A stretch of 11,471 nt of DNA from Altererythrobacter sp. (GCA_023299945.1 JALZVZ010000050.1:1-11471), one strand, 5' to 3'. Positions 1-10,515 are shown, counted from the first letter of the stretch. Translations and numbers: made by a program. The notes: a model not told the origin generated them from the sequence alone.

Positions 1-281
<281 letters not shown>

Positions 282-327
282 TTAAGTATATAAGCCAATG
301 ATCAATACCTGGAGCAAAGCACACTAT

Positions 328-1392
328 ATGACGACTAAAGCCCCGAAGACAAAAGCTATGCTGATTGCATGCGCCTTGATTGCTGTGCCAGTGAATGCCC
401 ATTCCGTTCAAACAGCGGACGAAACCGCCGCTCCATCGGCCAAGTTTGATCTCAGCCAATGGAAGATCACTCTGCCGATGGATGATAATGGCGATAATAA
501 GCCCGACGAGATCAAGGTGGCGGATATGCTGGGGTATCATCACCCAGATTATTTCTATCTGAATGCTGACGATCAGATGGTCTTCACCGCGCCCAACAAA
601 GCCATCACCACCGCCAATTCCAGCAACACACGCAGCGAACTGCGCCAGATGTTGCGCGGGACAAACACCAAAATCGACACTCATGATGGCGGCAATAATT
701 TCGCTGTTCTGGCACGCAAGGATTCGGACAAATTCGCCAGCATTGGCGGCAAGATGGAGGCCACCTTGAGGGTCGATCATGTCGCTGTGAATGCCGGCGA
801 TCCTAGCGCAAAGGCCGCCTATTCTGTTGTTGTGGGCCAGATCCATTCGGTCAAATATAAAAGCACAAAAAGCGGGTTTGGTTACGGTAACGAGCCGATC
901 AAAATCTACTTTAAGAAATTCCCTGGCCATGAATATGGTTCGGTGTTCTTCAATTATGAGCGCAATTTGGCAAAAGATGACCCCAATCGCGATGACATAT
1001 CCGTCCCCATTTACGGAAACCATTGGAGCAGCGATCAGGATCCCGGCGAAAAAGGCATCAGACTGGGCGAAGAATTTAGTTACACTATCAATGTGCACCA
1101 AAACACAATGCATGTGACGTTTGAAAACGAACGGCTGGGCAAGGTCGGCTATGCAGTGGACCTAATCAAGGGCGTCGACACGCTGGACAATCCGCTGGGC
1201 TATGGCGGCGATTCGCTCTATTTTAAGGCGGGCGCTTACAACCAATGCAGCACCAAAACGGGCGGCGGAAATTGGTATGCCGGATGCGCAGGGACAGGCG
1301 ACTGGGCAAAGGATAAAGCCAATGGCGACTATGCGCAGGCCACCTTCTCGCGGCTGGTGGTGAGCGATTCTGTGAAGCCAGAAGCAAAGTAA
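328..1392 (+). CDS. Secreted/periplasmic alginate lyase, polysaccharide lyase family 7 type
   Basis: This is a predicted 354-aa lyase that cleaves alginate by beta-elimination. Three hallmark blocks of the PL7 (alginate lyase 2) jelly-roll fold are visible in order: RSELR at residues 102-106, QIH at 171-173, and YFKAGAYNQ at 298-306. These supply the Arg, Gln, His and Tyr that form the active site in the family. QIH, as opposed to QVH, is usually linked to activity on guluronate-containing stretches; specificity here is inferred. The long segment between QIH and YFKAG suggests one of the larger PL7 subfamilies. The N-terminus looks like a Sec signal: Lys-rich residues 4-9, hydrophobic 11-22, and a VNA/HS cleavage site near 24. 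Cys15 sits in an LIAC lipobox-like string, but the hydrophobic run before it is too short for a convincing lipoprotein signal. The start at 328 gives the better signal peptide and has GGAG at 311-314 (13 nt away); an in-frame ATG at 298 has no such site. Cys307 and Cys320 could form a disulfide. No alginate transporter or other uronate gene lies nearby. Confidence 0.88.
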   Translation: MTTKAPKTKAMLIACALIAVPVNAHSVQTADETAAPSAKFDLSQWKITLPMDDNGDNKPDEIKVADMLGYHHPDYFYLNADDQMVFTAPNKAITTANSSNTRSELRQMLRGTNTKIDTHDGGNNFAVLARKDSDKFASIGGKMEATLRVDHVAVNAGDPSAKAAYSVVVGQIHSVKYKSTKSGFGYGNEPIKIYFKKFPGHEYGSVFFNYERNLAKDDPNRDDISVPIYGNHWSSDQDPGEKGIRLGEEFSYTINVHQNTMHVTFENERLGKVGYAVDLIKGVDTLDNPLGYGGDSLYFKAGAYNQCSTKTGGGNWYAGCAGTGDWAKDKANGDYAQATFSRLVVSDSVKPEAK

Positions 1393-1424
1393 CGCCCAGC
1401 ACAATCTGAAGCCTACAAACAAAA

Positions 1425-1461
1425 GCCCCGCCGGAGCATAACGCTCTAGCGGGGCCTTTTT
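1425..1461. terminator. Bidirectional intrinsic terminator between alginate lyase and rpoC
   Basis: GCCCCGC (1425-1431) pairs perfectly with GCGGGGC (1449-1455). The stem continues inside, past one C/A mismatch and a G-U pair, with GAGC/GCTC closing a 5-nt loop (1438-1442). On the plus strand it is followed by TTTTT (1457-1461). On the minus strand the complement of AAAA (1421-1424) gives a T run. It can therefore end the lyase transcript and the rpoBC transcript, which converge here. A second small hairpin (GTGCT 1466-1470, AGCAC 1475-1479, 4-nt loop) lies between it and the rpoC stop codon. Confidence 0.85.
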
Positions 1462-1498
1462 GTCAGTGCTCTTCAGCACCGCGGTTTAAGCGAGGCGC

Positions 1499-4400
1499 TT
1501 ATTCTGCTTCTGGCGCCTCTGGTGCGTCAGCCTCAGGAGCAGCGGTATCGCCGCCGCCCATGCTCGCCATAGCCGCCTTCATTGCCTCTTCGCTGGAGAC
1601 AGGATCAGCCGCCGGTTCAGCCTCAGCTTTCGGAGCTGGTGCCGGTTCGCCCGCTGCCGCAGCCTTCGCATCAGCTGCTGCCAATGCATCTTGCTGCTTC
1701 TTCCACTGAGCTTTCAGTGCAGCATCACGGCTAGTTGCCGTTACCCGCATACGGTTCATGCCCGCACCGGTTCCTGCCGGGATCAAACGGCCAACGATCA
1801 CGTTCTCTTTGAGACCGATCAGCGAATCCTTCTTCCCTTCAACCGCAGCCTGCGTCAGCACGCGAGTGGTTTCTTGGAACGATGCCGCCGAAACAAAGCT
1901 GCGTGTTTGCAAGCTTGCCTTGGTGATACCAAGCAGGATTGGCGTGCCAGTAGCATGCTTTTTACTCTTACTAAGCTTAGCGTTGACCTCTTGCATTTCT
2001 GCCCGATCAACCTGCTCGCCGGGGAGCAAAGTGGTGTCGCCGCCAAATGTGATTTCAACCTTTTGCAGCATCTGACGAACGATCGTCTCAATGTGCTTAT
2101 CGTTGATTTTCACGCCTTGTAGACGATACACTTCCTGAATCTCATCGACGAGATATTCAGCCAAAGCTTCGACACCCAGAACTTCCAAAATGTCGTGTGG
2201 GTTGGGCGAGCCAGAGATGAGCGTATCGCCCTTCTTGACCATATCGCCTTCTTGCACATCGATCACCTTGGTCTTGGGGATCAGATATTCGACTGCATCA
2301 CCTTCCTCAGGCACAATCGCAATCTTACGCTTGGCTTTATATTCGCGAACGAATTCAATCCGGCCATCGATCTTAGCGATAACCGAAACATCCTTCGGCA
2401 TGCGTGCCTCAAACAGTTCAGCAACGCGCGGTAGACCGCCTGTAATATCGCGGGTCTTGGACGCCTCGCGGCTGGCACGGGCAAGAATATCGCCAGCTTC
2501 AACCGTTTGACCGTCTTCAACCGACAGTGTGGTCCCTGGTGCAAGCATATAACGCTGCGCTTCGGTTTCACCATCATCATCAAGCGATTGGCCTTCGCCA
2601 AGCAGAGTGAGGCGCGGACGCAAGTCTTCTTTTTTCTTGCGGCCTGTTGCGCGGTTCTCTGTCACGACACGCTGAGCGATACCGGTGGCATCATCAGATG
2701 TCTCTTCCATCGTCGTGCCGTCAAGCAGATCTTGATAGCGCACAACACCCGACTGCTCGGTGATGATTGGCAGAGTGAAGGGATCCCATTCAGCGAGACG
2801 GTCGCCTTCTTTGACCTTCGCACCGCTCTTATGCATCAGAACAGTACCGTAAGGCACCTTGTGCATTTCGCGCTCGCGTCCCTCGGCATCGATCACCGCA
2901 ATTTCACCATTACGGGCAAGAGAGAGCGAACGGCCCTTCTTATCCTTGATGGTGGGCATGTCGCGATATTCCACTGTACCGTCAGAGATCGATTCAAGAT
3001 GGCTGGTTTCGTTCACTTGCGCAGCGCCGCCGATGTGGAATGTCCGCATCGTAAGCTGTGTGCCCGGCTCACCAATGGACTGTGCAGCGATAACGCCAAC
3101 AGCTTCACCGATGTTTACCGGCGTACCGCGAGCAAGATCACGGCCATAACATGTGCCGCAAACGCCTTGGTCAGCTTCACAAACCAGCGGTGAACGGATC
3201 TTGGCGGACATAACTTCTGCCGCTTCGATTTCCTTCACCATGGCCTCGTCAACCAAAGTGCCTTTTTTGACGATCACATCGCCGGTCTTCGCATTGACGA
3301 GGTCTTCGGCCGTGGTCCGGCCCAAAATACGCTCGCCGAGCGAAGCAATCACGCTACCGCCTTGAACGATGGCGCGCATTTCCAGCGCGTTTTCTGTTTT
3401 GCAGTTTTCAACCACGATGACGCAATCTTGCGAAACATCGACCAAGCGGCGAGTTAGGTAACCCGAGTTCGCCGTTTTCAGCGCGGTATCAGCAAGGCCT
3501 TTACGCGCGCCGTGGGTGGAGTTGAAATACTCAAGGACGGTCAGACCTTCCTTAAAGTTAGAGATAATCGGGGTCTCAATGATCTCGCCCGAAGGCTTAG
3601 CCATCAGACCGCGCATACCCGCCAGCTGCTTCATCTGCGTTGGCGAACCACGCGCACCGGAGTGGCTCATCATATAGATTGAGTTGATCTCAGCTTCGCG
3701 GCCATCCTTATCCTTTGGACGGGCCTTAATCTTATCCATCATGGCGTCTGCCACTTGGTCACCGCAACGGCTCCAAGCATCGATCACCTTGTTGTATTTT
3801 TCCTGCTGAGTAATCAGACCGTCCTGATATTGCTGTTCGTAATCAGCAACCAGCGCTTTGGTCTCATCAACCATACCGTCTTTTTCGTGCGGGATGATCA
3901 TGTCATCCTTACCGAAGGAAATGCCCGCTTTAAACGCATGGCGGAAGCCAAGGACCATGATCGCATCGGCGAACAGCACCGTGTCTTTCTGGCCGGTGTG
4001 ACGATACACTTCATCGATAACGTCGCCGATATCCTTCTTGGTAAGAAGGCGGTTGACGATGTCGAAGGGAACCTTGTGGTTCTTCGGCAGGCATTCACCG
4101 ATTAGCAAACGGCCCGGTGTTGTCTCAAAGCGTACGAGATGGATTTTGCCCTTCTCATCAGCTTGCGGCACGCGGGTGGTGACTTTGGAGTGAAGCGTCA
4201 CTGCTCCCACTTCCAAGGCGTGATGGACCTCGGCCATATCGGCCAGGACCATTCCTTCGCCCGGCTCGCCTTCGCGGTCCATTGAAAGGTAATAGATGCC
4301 CAGAACCATATCCTGTGACGGCACGATGATCGGCTTACCATTGGCAGGTGAGAGGATGTTATTGGTCGACATCATCAACACGCGTGCTTCCAGCTGGGCT

Positions 4401-5827
4401 TCCAGCGAAAGCGGCACGTGCACGGCCATTTGGTCACCGTCAAAATCGGCGTTAAAGGCGGAACACACCAGCGGGTGAAGCTGGATCGCTTTGCCTTCAA
4501 TCAGCACAGGCTCAAACGCTTGGATACCAAGGCGGTGAAGCGTTGGCGCGCGGTTGAGCATTACGGGATGCTCGCGGATCACCTCGTCCAAGATGTCCCA
4601 AACTTCCTTGCGCTCTTTCTCAACCCATTTCTTGGCTTGCTTCAAGGTCATCGACAGACCCTTGGCATCGAGACGGGCGTAGATGAACGGCTTGAACAGC
4701 TCGAGAGCCATCTTTTTCGGCAAACCACATTGATGCAGCTTCAGCTCAGGACCGGTCACAATAACCGAACGGCCAGAGTAATCGACGCGCTTACCGAGCA
4801 AGTTTTGACGGAAGCGGCCTTGCTTGCCTTTCAGCATGTCAGACAGCGATTTCAGCGGGCGCTTGTTCGCGCCAGTAATGACGCGGCCACGGCGGCCATT
4901 GTCAAACAGAGCGTCAACCGCTTCTTGCAGCATGCGCTTTTCATTGCGGACAATGATGTCTGGCGCGCGCAGTTCAATCAGACGCTTCAAGCGGTTGTTC
5001 CGGTTGATTACGCGGCGATACAGATCGTTCAAATCGGAGGTCGCAAAACGGCCACCATCCAGCGGCACCAATGGGCGCAATTCTGGCGGAATAACCGGCA
5101 CGATTTCAAGGATCATCCACTCAGGACGGTTGCCTGAATCGATGAAGCTCTCGACGACTTTCAGGCGCTTGATGATCTTCTTCGGCTTAAGCGTGGATTT
5201 GGTAACCCGCAGCTCTTCCATCAGATCGTCGCGCTCTTGCTCTAGATCGAGATCCATCAGCATGATTTTAACCGCTTCGGCACCAATACCAGCGGAGAAC
5301 GCGTCTTCGCCGTACTCGTCCTGGGCTTCGAGCAATTCGTCTTCGGTCAGCAGCTGGAATTTCTCCAGCGGGGTCAGGCCCGGCTCAACAACGATGTAGC
5401 TTTCGAAATAGAGCACACGCTCAAGTTGCTTAAGCTGCATATCGAGCAGCAAACCAATGCGCGATGGCAGTGATTTGAGGAACCAGATGTGCGCAACTGG
5501 TGCGGCCAATTCAATGTGGCCCATCCGCTCGCGGCGAACTTTCGTGACGGTAACTTCGACGCCGCATTTCTCGCAAACGACGCCTTTGTATTTCATGCGC
5601 TTATATTTGCCGCACAGGCACTCATAATCCTTCACCGGACCAAAGATGCGGGCGCAGAAAAGACCGTCGCGCTCAGGCTTGAACGTGCGGTAGTTGATCG
5701 TTTCCGGCTTCTTGATTTCGCCGAAGGACCAGCTGCGGATGCGCTCTGGCGAGGCAAGACCGATTTGAATCTGGTCGAATGTTTCCGGCTTGGCCAGTTG
5801 ATTTGTGAATTTGGTCAGTTCGTTCAT
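1499..5827 (-). CDS. rpoC: DNA-directed RNA polymerase subunit beta'
   Basis: This is the 1442-aa beta' subunit of RNA polymerase, which holds the catalytic magnesium and forms the clamp, bridge helix and trigger loop. The N-terminal zinc-binding cysteines are at 70, 72, 85 and 88. The absolutely conserved NADFDGD motif has its three aspartates at 461, 463 and 465. The bridge-helix region ([22 protein letters not shown]) covers roughly 773-794. The second zinc site uses Cys802, 883, 890 and 893. The trigger loop lies near 905-935 ([20 protein letters not shown]). Between about 940 and 1125 is the lineage-specific insertion in the trigger loop known from proteobacterial beta' subunits, before the conserved [18 protein letters not shown] block. 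The last 60 or so residues are an Ala/Pro/Glu-rich, probably disordered tail. The start ATG is preceded by a modest GGGAA ribosome site. The gene follows rpoB after 84 nt and is surely cotranscribed with it. Confidence 0.99.
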   Translation of the reverse strand: MNELTKFTNQLAKPETFDQIQIGLASPERIRSWSFGEIKKPETINYRTFKPERDGLFCARIFGPVKDYECLCGKYKRMKYKGVVCEKCGVEVTVTKVRRERMGHIELAAPVAHIWFLKSLPSRIGLLLDMQLKQLERVLYFESYIVVEPGLTPLEKFQLLTEDELLEAQDEYGEDAFSAGIGAEAVKIMLMDLDLEQERDDLMEELRVTKSTLKPKKIIKRLKVVESFIDSGNRPEWMILEIVPVIPPELRPLVPLDGGRFATSDLNDLYRRVINRNNRLKRLIELRAPDIIVRNEKRMLQEAVDALFDNGRRGRVITGANKRPLKSLSDMLKGKQGRFRQNLLGKRVDYSGRSVIVTGPELKLHQCGLPKKMALELFKPFIYARLDAKGLSMTLKQAKKWVEKERKEVWDILDEVIREHPVMLNRAPTLHRLGIQAFEPVLIEGKAIQLHPLVCSAFNADFDGDQMAVHVPLSLEAQLEARVLMMSTNNILSPANGKPIIVPSQDMVLGIYYLSMDREGEPGEGMVLADMAEVHHALEVGAVTLHSKVTTRVPQADEKGKIHLVRFETTPGRLLIGECLPKNHKVPFDIVNRLLTKKDIGDVIDEVYRHTGQKDTVLFADAIMVLGFRHAFKAGISFGKDDMIIPHEKDGMVDETKALVADYEQQYQDGLITQQEKYNKVIDAWSRCGDQVADAMMDKIKARPKDKDGREAEINSIYMMSHSGARGSPTQMKQLAGMRGLMAKPSGEIIETPIISNFKEGLTVLEYFNSTHGARKGLADTALKTANSGYLTRRLVDVSQDCVIVVENCKTENALEMRAIVQGGSVIASLGERILGRTTAEDLVNAKTGDVIVKKGTLVDEAMVKEIEAAEVMSAKIRSPLVCEADQGVCGTCYGRDLARGTPVNIGEAVGVIAAQSIGEPGTQLTMRTFHIGGAAQVNETSHLESISDGTVEYRDMPTIKDKKGRSLSLARNGEIAVIDAEGREREMHKVPYGTVLMHKSGAKVKEGDRLAEWDPFTLPIITEQSGVVRYQDLLDGTTMEETSDDATGIAQRVVTENRATGRKKKEDLRPRLTLLGEGQSLDDDGETEAQRYMLAPGTTLSVEDGQTVEAGDILARASREASKTRDITGGLPRVAELFEARMPKDVSVIAKIDGRIEFVREYKAKRKIAIVPEEGDAVEYLIPKTKVIDVQEGDMVKKGDTLISGSPNPHDILEVLGVEALAEYLVDEIQEVYRLQGVKINDKHIETIVRQMLQKVEITFGGDTTLLPGEQVDRAEMQEVNAKLSKSKKHATGTPILLGITKASLQTRSFVSAASFQETTRVLTQAAVEGKKDSLIGLKENVIVGRLIPAGTGAGMNRMRVTATSRDAALKAQWKKQQDALAAADAKAAAAGEPAPAPKAEAEPAADPVSSEEAMKAAMASMGGGDTAAPEADAPEAPEAE

Positions 5828-5844
5828 GACTTAGTTCCCGTATT

Positions 5845-5910
5845 CCCGCGCTGTGCGGGTGAATTTGTAAAAGCGGTTGGCGTGTTGGTGGGGGCGTTTA
5901 GCCCCTCACC
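5845..5910 (-). promoter_or_regulatory. Two hairpins in the rpoB-rpoC intercistronic spacer
   Basis: The 84-nt gap between rpoB and rpoC contains two potential stem-loops in the mRNA. The first, just after the rpoB stop, pairs GGTG + GGGGC with GCCCC + CACC around the loop TAAAC, with a single A bulged on the 5' side (complement of 5887-5910). The second pairs CCCGC with GCGGG around ACAGC (complement of 5845-5859), shortly before the rpoC ribosome site. Neither is followed by a T tract, so they are unlikely to be terminators. RNA processing, stabilisation or translation control are possible roles. The pairing is seen in the sequence; any function is inferred. Confidence 0.4.
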
Positions 5911-5911
5911 C

Positions 5912-8900
5912 TCATTCAGCCGCCTCCGGCCATTCGTCGCCGTCTTCGCCGTCACCGTCAGATTTCAGCTCAACATTGAGACCCAGCGAGCGCATTTCCT
6001 TCACGAGAACGTTAAAGCTCTCTGGAATGCCAGCCTCGAAACTATCATCGCCTTTGACGATCGCTTCATAGACTTTGGTCCGTCCGACAACATCATCCGA
6101 CTTAACAGTGAGCATTTCCTGCAAGGTGTATGCAGCGCCGTAAGCTTGCAATGCCCAGACCTCCATCTCACCAAAGCGCTGTCCGCCGAACTGCGCTTTA
6201 CCGCCCAGTGGTTGCTGCGTGACAAGACTGTAAGGCCCGATCGAACGGGCGTGGATCTTGTCATCGACCAAGTGGTGAAGCTTGAGCATGTAGATAATGC
6301 CCACGGTCACCTTACGGTCAAACGCTTCGCCGGTGCGGCCATCAAACAGAACCGATTGACCCGAGCTATGAATGCCCGCTGTTTCCAGCATGGTGGTGAC
6401 ATCGCCTTCGCGCGCGCCATCAAACACAGGCGTACCCATTGGGACGCCTGCGGTTAGATTGCCCGCAAGCTCATAAATCTCATCGGTTGTACGGCCATCG
6501 AGATCATCGTGATATTTCTCGCCATAGGCGTTTTTGAGCGCGCCCATAACAGCCTCTGGTGGCTTGCCAGCCTTTGGATCGGGATTGTCCCGCTTCCAAT
6601 CTTCTAGCGCGTCGGAAATCTGATGCCCCAGACCGCGTGCCGCAAAGCCGAGGTGCGTTTCAAAGATCTGACCCACGTTCATCCGCGAAGGCACGCCCAG
6701 CGGGTTTAGCACGACGTCAACCGGCGTACCGTCCTCTAGGAATGGCATGTCTTCAGCAGGCAGAATGCGAGAAATCACACCCTTATTGCCGTGACGGCCA
6801 GCCATCTTATCGCCTGGCTGAAGCTTGCGCTTAACCGCAACGAAGACCTTGACCATTTTCAGGACACCAGGGGCCAGCTCATCGCCGCGCTCCAGCTTTT
6901 CCTTACGGTCAGCAAATTTGGCTTCGATAACAGCAATCGCTTCGTCATATTGCGATTTTACCGCTTCCAATTGGGTTTGACGCTTATCATCGGCAACCGC
7001 GAATTTGAACCATTCGAAACGCTCAATTTCCGCCAACATGTCGGCGTCAACCTTATCACCCTTCTTAATGCCCTTAGGCGCAGCAGAGATGGTTTGACCG
7101 ACCAGCATATCGCGCAGACGGTTATAGGTTGCCCGGTTGAGGATGGCGCGCTCGTCTTCGCTATCCTTGCGCAGACGCTCAATTTCCTCGTTTTGAATGG
7201 CGCGCGTACGGTCATCGATTTCAATGCCGTGACGGTTGAACACTCGAACCTCGACAACCGTTCCGGCGACACCGGGCGGCAGACGCAGCGAAGTATCGCG
7301 AACGTCAGAGGCTTTCTCGCCGAAGATGGCGCGGAGGAGTTTTTCCTCCGGCGTCATCGGGCTTTCACCCTTTGGCGTGATCTTACCGGCCAAAATATCG
7401 CCTGGATGCACTTCTGCACCGATGTAGACGATGCCCGCCTCATCCAAATTGCGCAGCGCTTCTTCACCGACATTTGGAATATCGCGGGTGATATCCTCTG
7501 GGCCAAGCTTGGTATCGCGGGCCATCACTTCGAATTCGTCGATGTGAATGGAGGTGAAGACATCGTCTTTCACGATACGCTCAGAGATGAGGATACTATC
7601 CTCGTAGTTATAGCCATTCCAAGGCATAAAGGCGACGAGGCTGTTCTTGCCCAGCGCCAGCTCACCAAGGTCAGTGGATGGACCATCAGCGATAATATCG
7701 CCTGGCTCAATCACATCACCAACACTCACCAGCGGACGCTGGTTGATGCAGGTGTTTTGGTTGGAGCGTTGGAATTTCTGCAATGTGTAAATGTCGACGC
7801 CGGACTGGCCCGCCTCAACATCGCCTTGCGCGCGAATAACGATCCGTGTTGCATCGACTTGGTCGACGATGCCAGCACGGCTCGCCGCAATCGCAGCGCC
7901 AGAATCGCGCGCAACGGTTTCTTCCATGCCCGTGCCAACCCAAGGCGCTTCGGCTTTCACCAAAGGCACAGCCTGACGTTGCATGTTGGAGCCCATCAAT
8001 GCGCGGTTGGCGTCATCGTTTTCCAGGAATGGAATGAGCGAGGCAGCAACGGAGACCAGCTGCTTGGGCGAAACGTCCATCAGCGTGATTTGTTCACGCG
8101 GCGCCATGAAGTAGTCACCGTTCTGACGCGCAGAAACCAGGTCTTCAACAAAGCTACCGTCGGCTTTCAATTCAGCCGAAGCCTGCGCAACAGTGTGCTT
8201 TTGCTCTTCCATCGCCGAGAGATACTTGACCTCTGTGGTAACGTTATTGCCGTCAACCAAGCGGTAAGGCGTCTCGATGAAGCCATATTTGTTCACGCGG
8301 CTAAACGAAGCCAGCGAGTTAATCAGACCAATGTTCGGGCCCTCAGGCGTTTCAATCGGGCAGATCCGGCCATAATGGGTCGGGTGAACATCGCGCACTT
8401 CAAAGCCAGCACGTTCACGTGTCAGACCGCCGGGCCCAAGCGCCGACACACGGCGTTTGTGGGTGACTTCTGACAGCGGGTTTGTCTGATCCATAAATTG
8501 CGACAGCTGCGATGAGCCGAAGAATTCGCGAACCGCAGCAACAGCAGGCTTCGCATTGATCAGATCGTTCGGCATTACCGTTGAGACATCGACGCTGGAC
8601 ATACGCTCTTTAACGGCGCGCTCCATCCGAAGCAGGCCAACGCGGTACTGATTTTCCAGCAGTTCGCCGACAGAACGGACGCGGCGATTGCCGAGGTTAT
8701 CGATGTCATCGACATCGCCCTTGCCGTCTTTCAGGCCGACCAATTCCTTGACCACGGCAAGGATGTCTTCCTTGCGCAATGTGGTCACGGTGTCTTCTGC
8801 ATCCAATTCCAGACGCATGTTCAATTTCACGCGGCCAACAGCGGAAAGGTCATAACGCTCACCATCGAAGAACAAGCCTTCGAACAGAGCTTCTGCGGTT

Positions 8901-10075
8901 TCCTTGGTTGGTGGTTCGCCCGGACGCATCACCTTGTAGATGGCCTCTAGGCCTTCATCGCGGTTTTCAGCCTTATCGACTTGCAGCGTGTTGCGGATCC
9001 ATGGGCCGGTGTTGATTTCGTCAATGTCGAGCAGTTCGATTTTATCGATGCCGGCATTGTCGAGAATTTCGAGATTATCGACCGACAACTCATCGCCCGC
9101 TTCAATATAGATGCGGCCGGTTTTCTCATCGATCATATCGCGCGCAGCATAAGCACCGAAGATTTCCTCGGTTGGCAGCAGCAGCGTTTTCAAACCGTCC
9201 TTGGCAGCCTTATTGGCAGCACGGGGACTGATTTTTTGGTTCGCAGGGAAGACTTCTTCGCCTGTCTTGGCATCCACCAGAGCGAACGTCGGCTTCTGGC
9301 CGCGCCAGCTTTCAGGCTCAAACGGCATTTTCCAGCCGTCTTTTTCGCGTTCCCACAAAGCCGTGTCGTAGAAGTGATCGAGAATGCCTTCGCTATCGAG
9401 ACCCAGCGCATAAAGCAGCGCGGTTACCGGCAGCTTGCGCTTACGGTCGATGCGGACATTGACGATATCCTTGGCATCAAACTCAAAATCGAGCCAGCTG
9501 CCGCGATAAGGAATGACGCGGGCTGCAAACAGAAGCTTGCCAGAGCTGTGCGTTTTACCGCGGTCATGATCGAACAAGACACCTGGCGAACGGTGCATTT
9601 GCGATACGATGACACGCTCTGTGCCGTTGATGATGAAAGTACCATTGCCGGTCATGAGCGGCATATCGCCCATGTAAACGTCTTGCTCTTTAATATCGAG
9701 AACAGAGCGCGTTTCGGTTTCTTGGTCGACTTCAAACACGATCAAACGCAAAGTCACCTTCATAGGCGCTGCGTAAGTGATGCCGCGCTGGCGGCATTCG
9801 GTGGTGTCATATTTCGGCGCTTCAAGCTCGTAATGGACAAAGTCCAATTCAGCAGAGCCGGCAAAATCGCGAACAGGGAAGACGCTGCGCAGCGTTTTTT
9901 CCAAGCCAGATACGTAATTGATCGAAGGATCGGACCGCAGGAACTGTTCATAGCTCTCGCGCTGAACCTCAATCAGATTGGGCATGTCCACGACTTCGTG
10001 GATGTCGCCAAAGATTTTACGGATACGCTTTTTCGCGGTTCCGGAGGTTTTGGGTGCTTTTGCCTTGCTCGCCAT
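5912..10075 (-). CDS. rpoB: DNA-directed RNA polymerase subunit beta
   Basis: This is the 1387-aa beta subunit of RNA polymerase, which with beta' forms the active-site cleft and binds rifampicin. The N-terminal [23 protein letters not shown] block is typical of alphaproteobacteria. The rifampicin-resistance region runs from about 519 to 551. Gln526, Asp529, His539 and Ser544, which correspond to E. coli 513, 516, 526 and 531, are all unmutated, so nothing here predicts target-based rifampicin resistance. The active-site lysines are Lys1090 and Lys1098 in the [12 protein letters not shown] block. A charged, helical insertion lies around 1005-1070, where proteobacterial beta subunits carry a lineage-specific insertion. 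The C-terminal block [20 protein letters not shown] is intact, followed by a short acidic tail. The start is fixed by family length; the nearest SD-like AAGAGG lies 13 nt upstream, which is long. Upstream is a promoter plus terminator-like leader, not rplL. Confidence 0.99.
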   Translation of the reverse strand: MASKAKAPKTSGTAKKRIRKIFGDIHEVVDMPNLIEVQRESYEQFLRSDPSINYVSGLEKTLRSVFPVRDFAGSAELDFVHYELEAPKYDTTECRQRGITYAAPMKVTLRLIVFEVDQETETRSVLDIKEQDVYMGDMPLMTGNGTFIINGTERVIVSQMHRSPGVLFDHDRGKTHSSGKLLFAARVIPYRGSWLDFEFDAKDIVNVRIDRKRKLPVTALLYALGLDSEGILDHFYDTALWEREKDGWKMPFEPESWRGQKPTFALVDAKTGEEVFPANQKISPRAANKAAKDGLKTLLLPTEEIFGAYAARDMIDEKTGRIYIEAGDELSVDNLEILDNAGIDKIELLDIDEINTGPWIRNTLQVDKAENRDEGLEAIYKVMRPGEPPTKETAEALFEGLFFDGERYDLSAVGRVKLNMRLELDAEDTVTTLRKEDILAVVKELVGLKDGKGDVDDIDNLGNRRVRSVGELLENQYRVGLLRMERAVKERMSSVDVSTVMPNDLINAKPAVAAVREFFGSSQLSQFMDQTNPLSEVTHKRRVSALGPGGLTRERAGFEVRDVHPTHYGRICPIETPEGPNIGLINSLASFSRVNKYGFIETPYRLVDGNNVTTEVKYLSAMEEQKHTVAQASAELKADGSFVEDLVSARQNGDYFMAPREQITLMDVSPKQLVSVAASLIPFLENDDANRALMGSNMQRQAVPLVKAEAPWVGTGMEETVARDSGAAIAASRAGIVDQVDATRIVIRAQGDVEAGQSGVDIYTLQKFQRSNQNTCINQRPLVSVGDVIEPGDIIADGPSTDLGELALGKNSLVAFMPWNGYNYEDSILISERIVKDDVFTSIHIDEFEVMARDTKLGPEDITRDIPNVGEEALRNLDEAGIVYIGAEVHPGDILAGKITPKGESPMTPEEKLLRAIFGEKASDVRDTSLRLPPGVAGTVVEVRVFNRHGIEIDDRTRAIQNEEIERLRKDSEDERAILNRATYNRLRDMLVGQTISAAPKGIKKGDKVDADMLAEIERFEWFKFAVADDKRQTQLEAVKSQYDEAIAVIEAKFADRKEKLERGDELAPGVLKMVKVFVAVKRKLQPGDKMAGRHGNKGVISRILPAEDMPFLEDGTPVDVVLNPLGVPSRMNVGQIFETHLGFAARGLGHQISDALEDWKRDNPDPKAGKPPEAVMGALKNAYGEKYHDDLDGRTTDEIYELAGNLTAGVPMGTPVFDGAREGDVTTMLETAGIHSSGQSVLFDGRTGEAFDRKVTVGIIYMLKLHHLVDDKIHARSIGPYSLVTQQPLGGKAQFGGQRFGEMEVWALQAYGAAYTLQEMLTVKSDDVVGRTKVYEAIVKGDDSFEAGIPESFNVLVKEMRSLGLNVELKSDGDGEDGDEWPEAAE

Positions 10076-10134
10076 AGGAAGGGTATTGCCTCTTATATAA
10101 CGCCAATCGCCGGATATGCCGCAGCGATTCGCAG

Positions 10135-10163
10135 GATAAATGATCGTCGCACTTCGTATTCAA
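10135..10163 (-). promoter_or_regulatory. Weak candidate promoter between the leader terminator and rpoB
   Basis: On the minus strand, TTGAAT (10163-10158) is followed after exactly 17 nt by TTTATC (10140-10135). Both hexamers are imperfect; the -10 matches the consensus at only three of six positions. The position matters because a promoter here would drive rpoBC from beyond the terminator-like structure at 10211-10260. It is a guess from spacing alone. Confidence 0.2.
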
Positions 10164-10210
10164 CGCGCCTGCTGGAACCTAAAAACTGCCCCAAACAGGT
10201 CTCGAAACGC

Positions 10211-10260
10211 AAAAAAGCCGCAGCAAAATGCCCTCAAAAACAAGGGCTTGCTACAGCAGC
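10211..10260 (-). terminator. Intrinsic terminator / attenuator structure upstream of rpoB
   Basis: Read on the minus strand, three 5-bp helices stack: GCTGC with GCGGC (one U-G pair), AGCAA with TTGCT, and GCCCT with AGGGC, closing an 8-nt loop (TGTTTTTG). They are separated by a 3-nt bulge on each side (TGT, ATT). The stem is followed immediately by TTTTTT (10216-10211). This is a good factor-independent terminator pointing toward rpoB, 135 nt before its start codon. On the plus strand no T run follows the stem, so it is directional. No gene lies upstream on this strand within the window, which makes attenuation of the rpoB leader transcript more likely than simple termination of a neighbour; readthrough from outside the window cannot be excluded. 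Confidence 0.65.
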
Positions 10261-10344
10261 TCTAACGTCGCGAATATGGTGGTCGCCGCTTCTATTCTTA
10301 AGCTGATCCTACGCGCATGGACCGGCTTGCTCGAAGCTTCGGTT
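10211..10344 (-). ncRNA. Possible rpoB leader RNA (about 134 nt) ending at the terminator
   Basis: If transcription starts about 7 nt after the -10 at 10356-10351, the terminator would release an RNA of roughly 134 nt. It can fold beyond the terminator: ACCG(aa)GCTT pairs with AAGC CGGT around a 5-nt loop (complement of 10321-10342), GCTT pairs with AAGC further on, and TGGTC at the 5' end could pair with GACCA to enclose both. The 8-mer AGCAAGCC occurs both in the first hairpin (complement of 10324-10331) and in the 5' arm of the terminator (complement of 10245-10252), so alternative pairings are possible. No leader peptide with a ribosome site is evident, and no known riboswitch class was recognised. 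Confidence 0.35.
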
Positions 10345-10350
10345 GACCAG

Positions 10351-10379
10351 CATTTAGGAGGCGTGCTGCGCGGTGTCAA
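10351..10379 (-). promoter_or_regulatory. Sigma70-like promoter driving the rpoB leader
   Basis: A perfect TTGACA -35 (10379-10374, minus strand) is followed after exactly 17 nt by TAAATG (10356-10351) as -10. The -10 keeps only T1, A2 and A4 of TATAAT, which is common in alphaproteobacteria, where the -35 tends to be the stronger element. It would start transcription near 10344 and place a leader of about 270 nt before the rpoB start codon. It is the best minus-strand promoter I found in the region and would make rpoBC an independent unit. Confidence 0.5.
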
Positions 10380-10383
10380 ACGT

Positions 10384-10438
10384 GTTTATCGAGACCGCAA
10401 TCAGGTCAACACCATTCAAGCCCCAAACCGCGATAAAC
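10384..10438. repeat. 8-bp inverted repeat between the two divergent control regions
   Basis: GTTTATCG (10384-10391) and CGATAAAC (10431-10438) are perfect complements separated by 39 nt. A smaller GACC/GGTC pair (10393-10396 and 10404-10407) lies between them. The outer left arm sits 5 bp upstream of the rpoB-leader -35, so the pair could be a DNA-looping or activator site, or the base of a structured RNA. The arms contain the CGATA motif that recurs through the region. Confidence 0.3.
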
Positions 10439-10464
10439 GATAACGCACATATTGTTTTTCGATA

Positions 10465-10515
10465 TTATTGATTGACAATAAAACGAATCGCTCCTAGTTG
10501 AAGATTATTGAATAA
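10465..10515 (+). promoter_or_regulatory. Promoter and palindromes of the peptide-DUF2975-HTH operon
   Basis: A perfect TTGACA (10472-10477) is followed after 17 nt by TAGTTG (10495-10500), a poor -10, giving a predicted start near 10507. Two AT-rich palindromes flank these elements: TTATTG/CAATAA with a 5-nt centre (10465-10481), which overlaps the -35, and TTATTgAATAA (10505-10515) at the expected transcription start. AACGATA occurs three times (10436-10442, 10514-10520, 10536-10542). Palindromes over the -35 and the start site are where a repressor would act; the operon's own HTH protein is an obvious but unproven candidate. Confidence 0.35.

Noticed and set aside
370..375. Lipobox LIAC in the alginate lyase N-terminus, suggesting a lipoprotein
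   Set aside because: The cysteine falls after only four hydrophobic residues and the hydrophobic stretch continues beyond it to an AxA-type site (VNA), so a normal Sec signal is more likely.
519..551. Possible rifampicin-resistance substitutions (RpoB residue numbers given as start and end; DNA about 8423-8521)
   Set aside because: All key positions checked (Gln526, Asp529, His539, Ser544) carry the sensitive residue. The Thr at 531 in MDQTNPLSE differs from E. coli Asn but is, as I recall, ordinary in alphaproteobacteria.
5489..6457. Plus-strand ORF of 322 codons spanning the rpoC/rpoB junction
   Set aside because: Antisense to conserved ends of both genes, no recognisable domain. Shadow ORF.
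6791..8473. Plus-strand ORF of 560 codons inside rpoB
   Set aside because: It is the antisense shadow of rpoB, which is strongly conserved on the other strand. The translation shows no recognisable family, no ribosome site and many arginine/histidine/asparagine-rich stretches typical of reversed coding sequence.
8981..10306. Plus-strand ORF of 441 codons antisense to the rpoB 5' end and leader
   Set aside because: It overlaps conserved rpoB codons almost throughout and has no motif; the part beyond rpoB runs through the terminator stem and leader. Shadow ORF.
10228..10443. Plus-strand ORF of 71 codons in the rpoB upstream region
   Set aside because: No ribosome site, starts inside the terminator stem, and overlaps the promoter and inverted repeat on the other strand. 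Composition looks non-coding.
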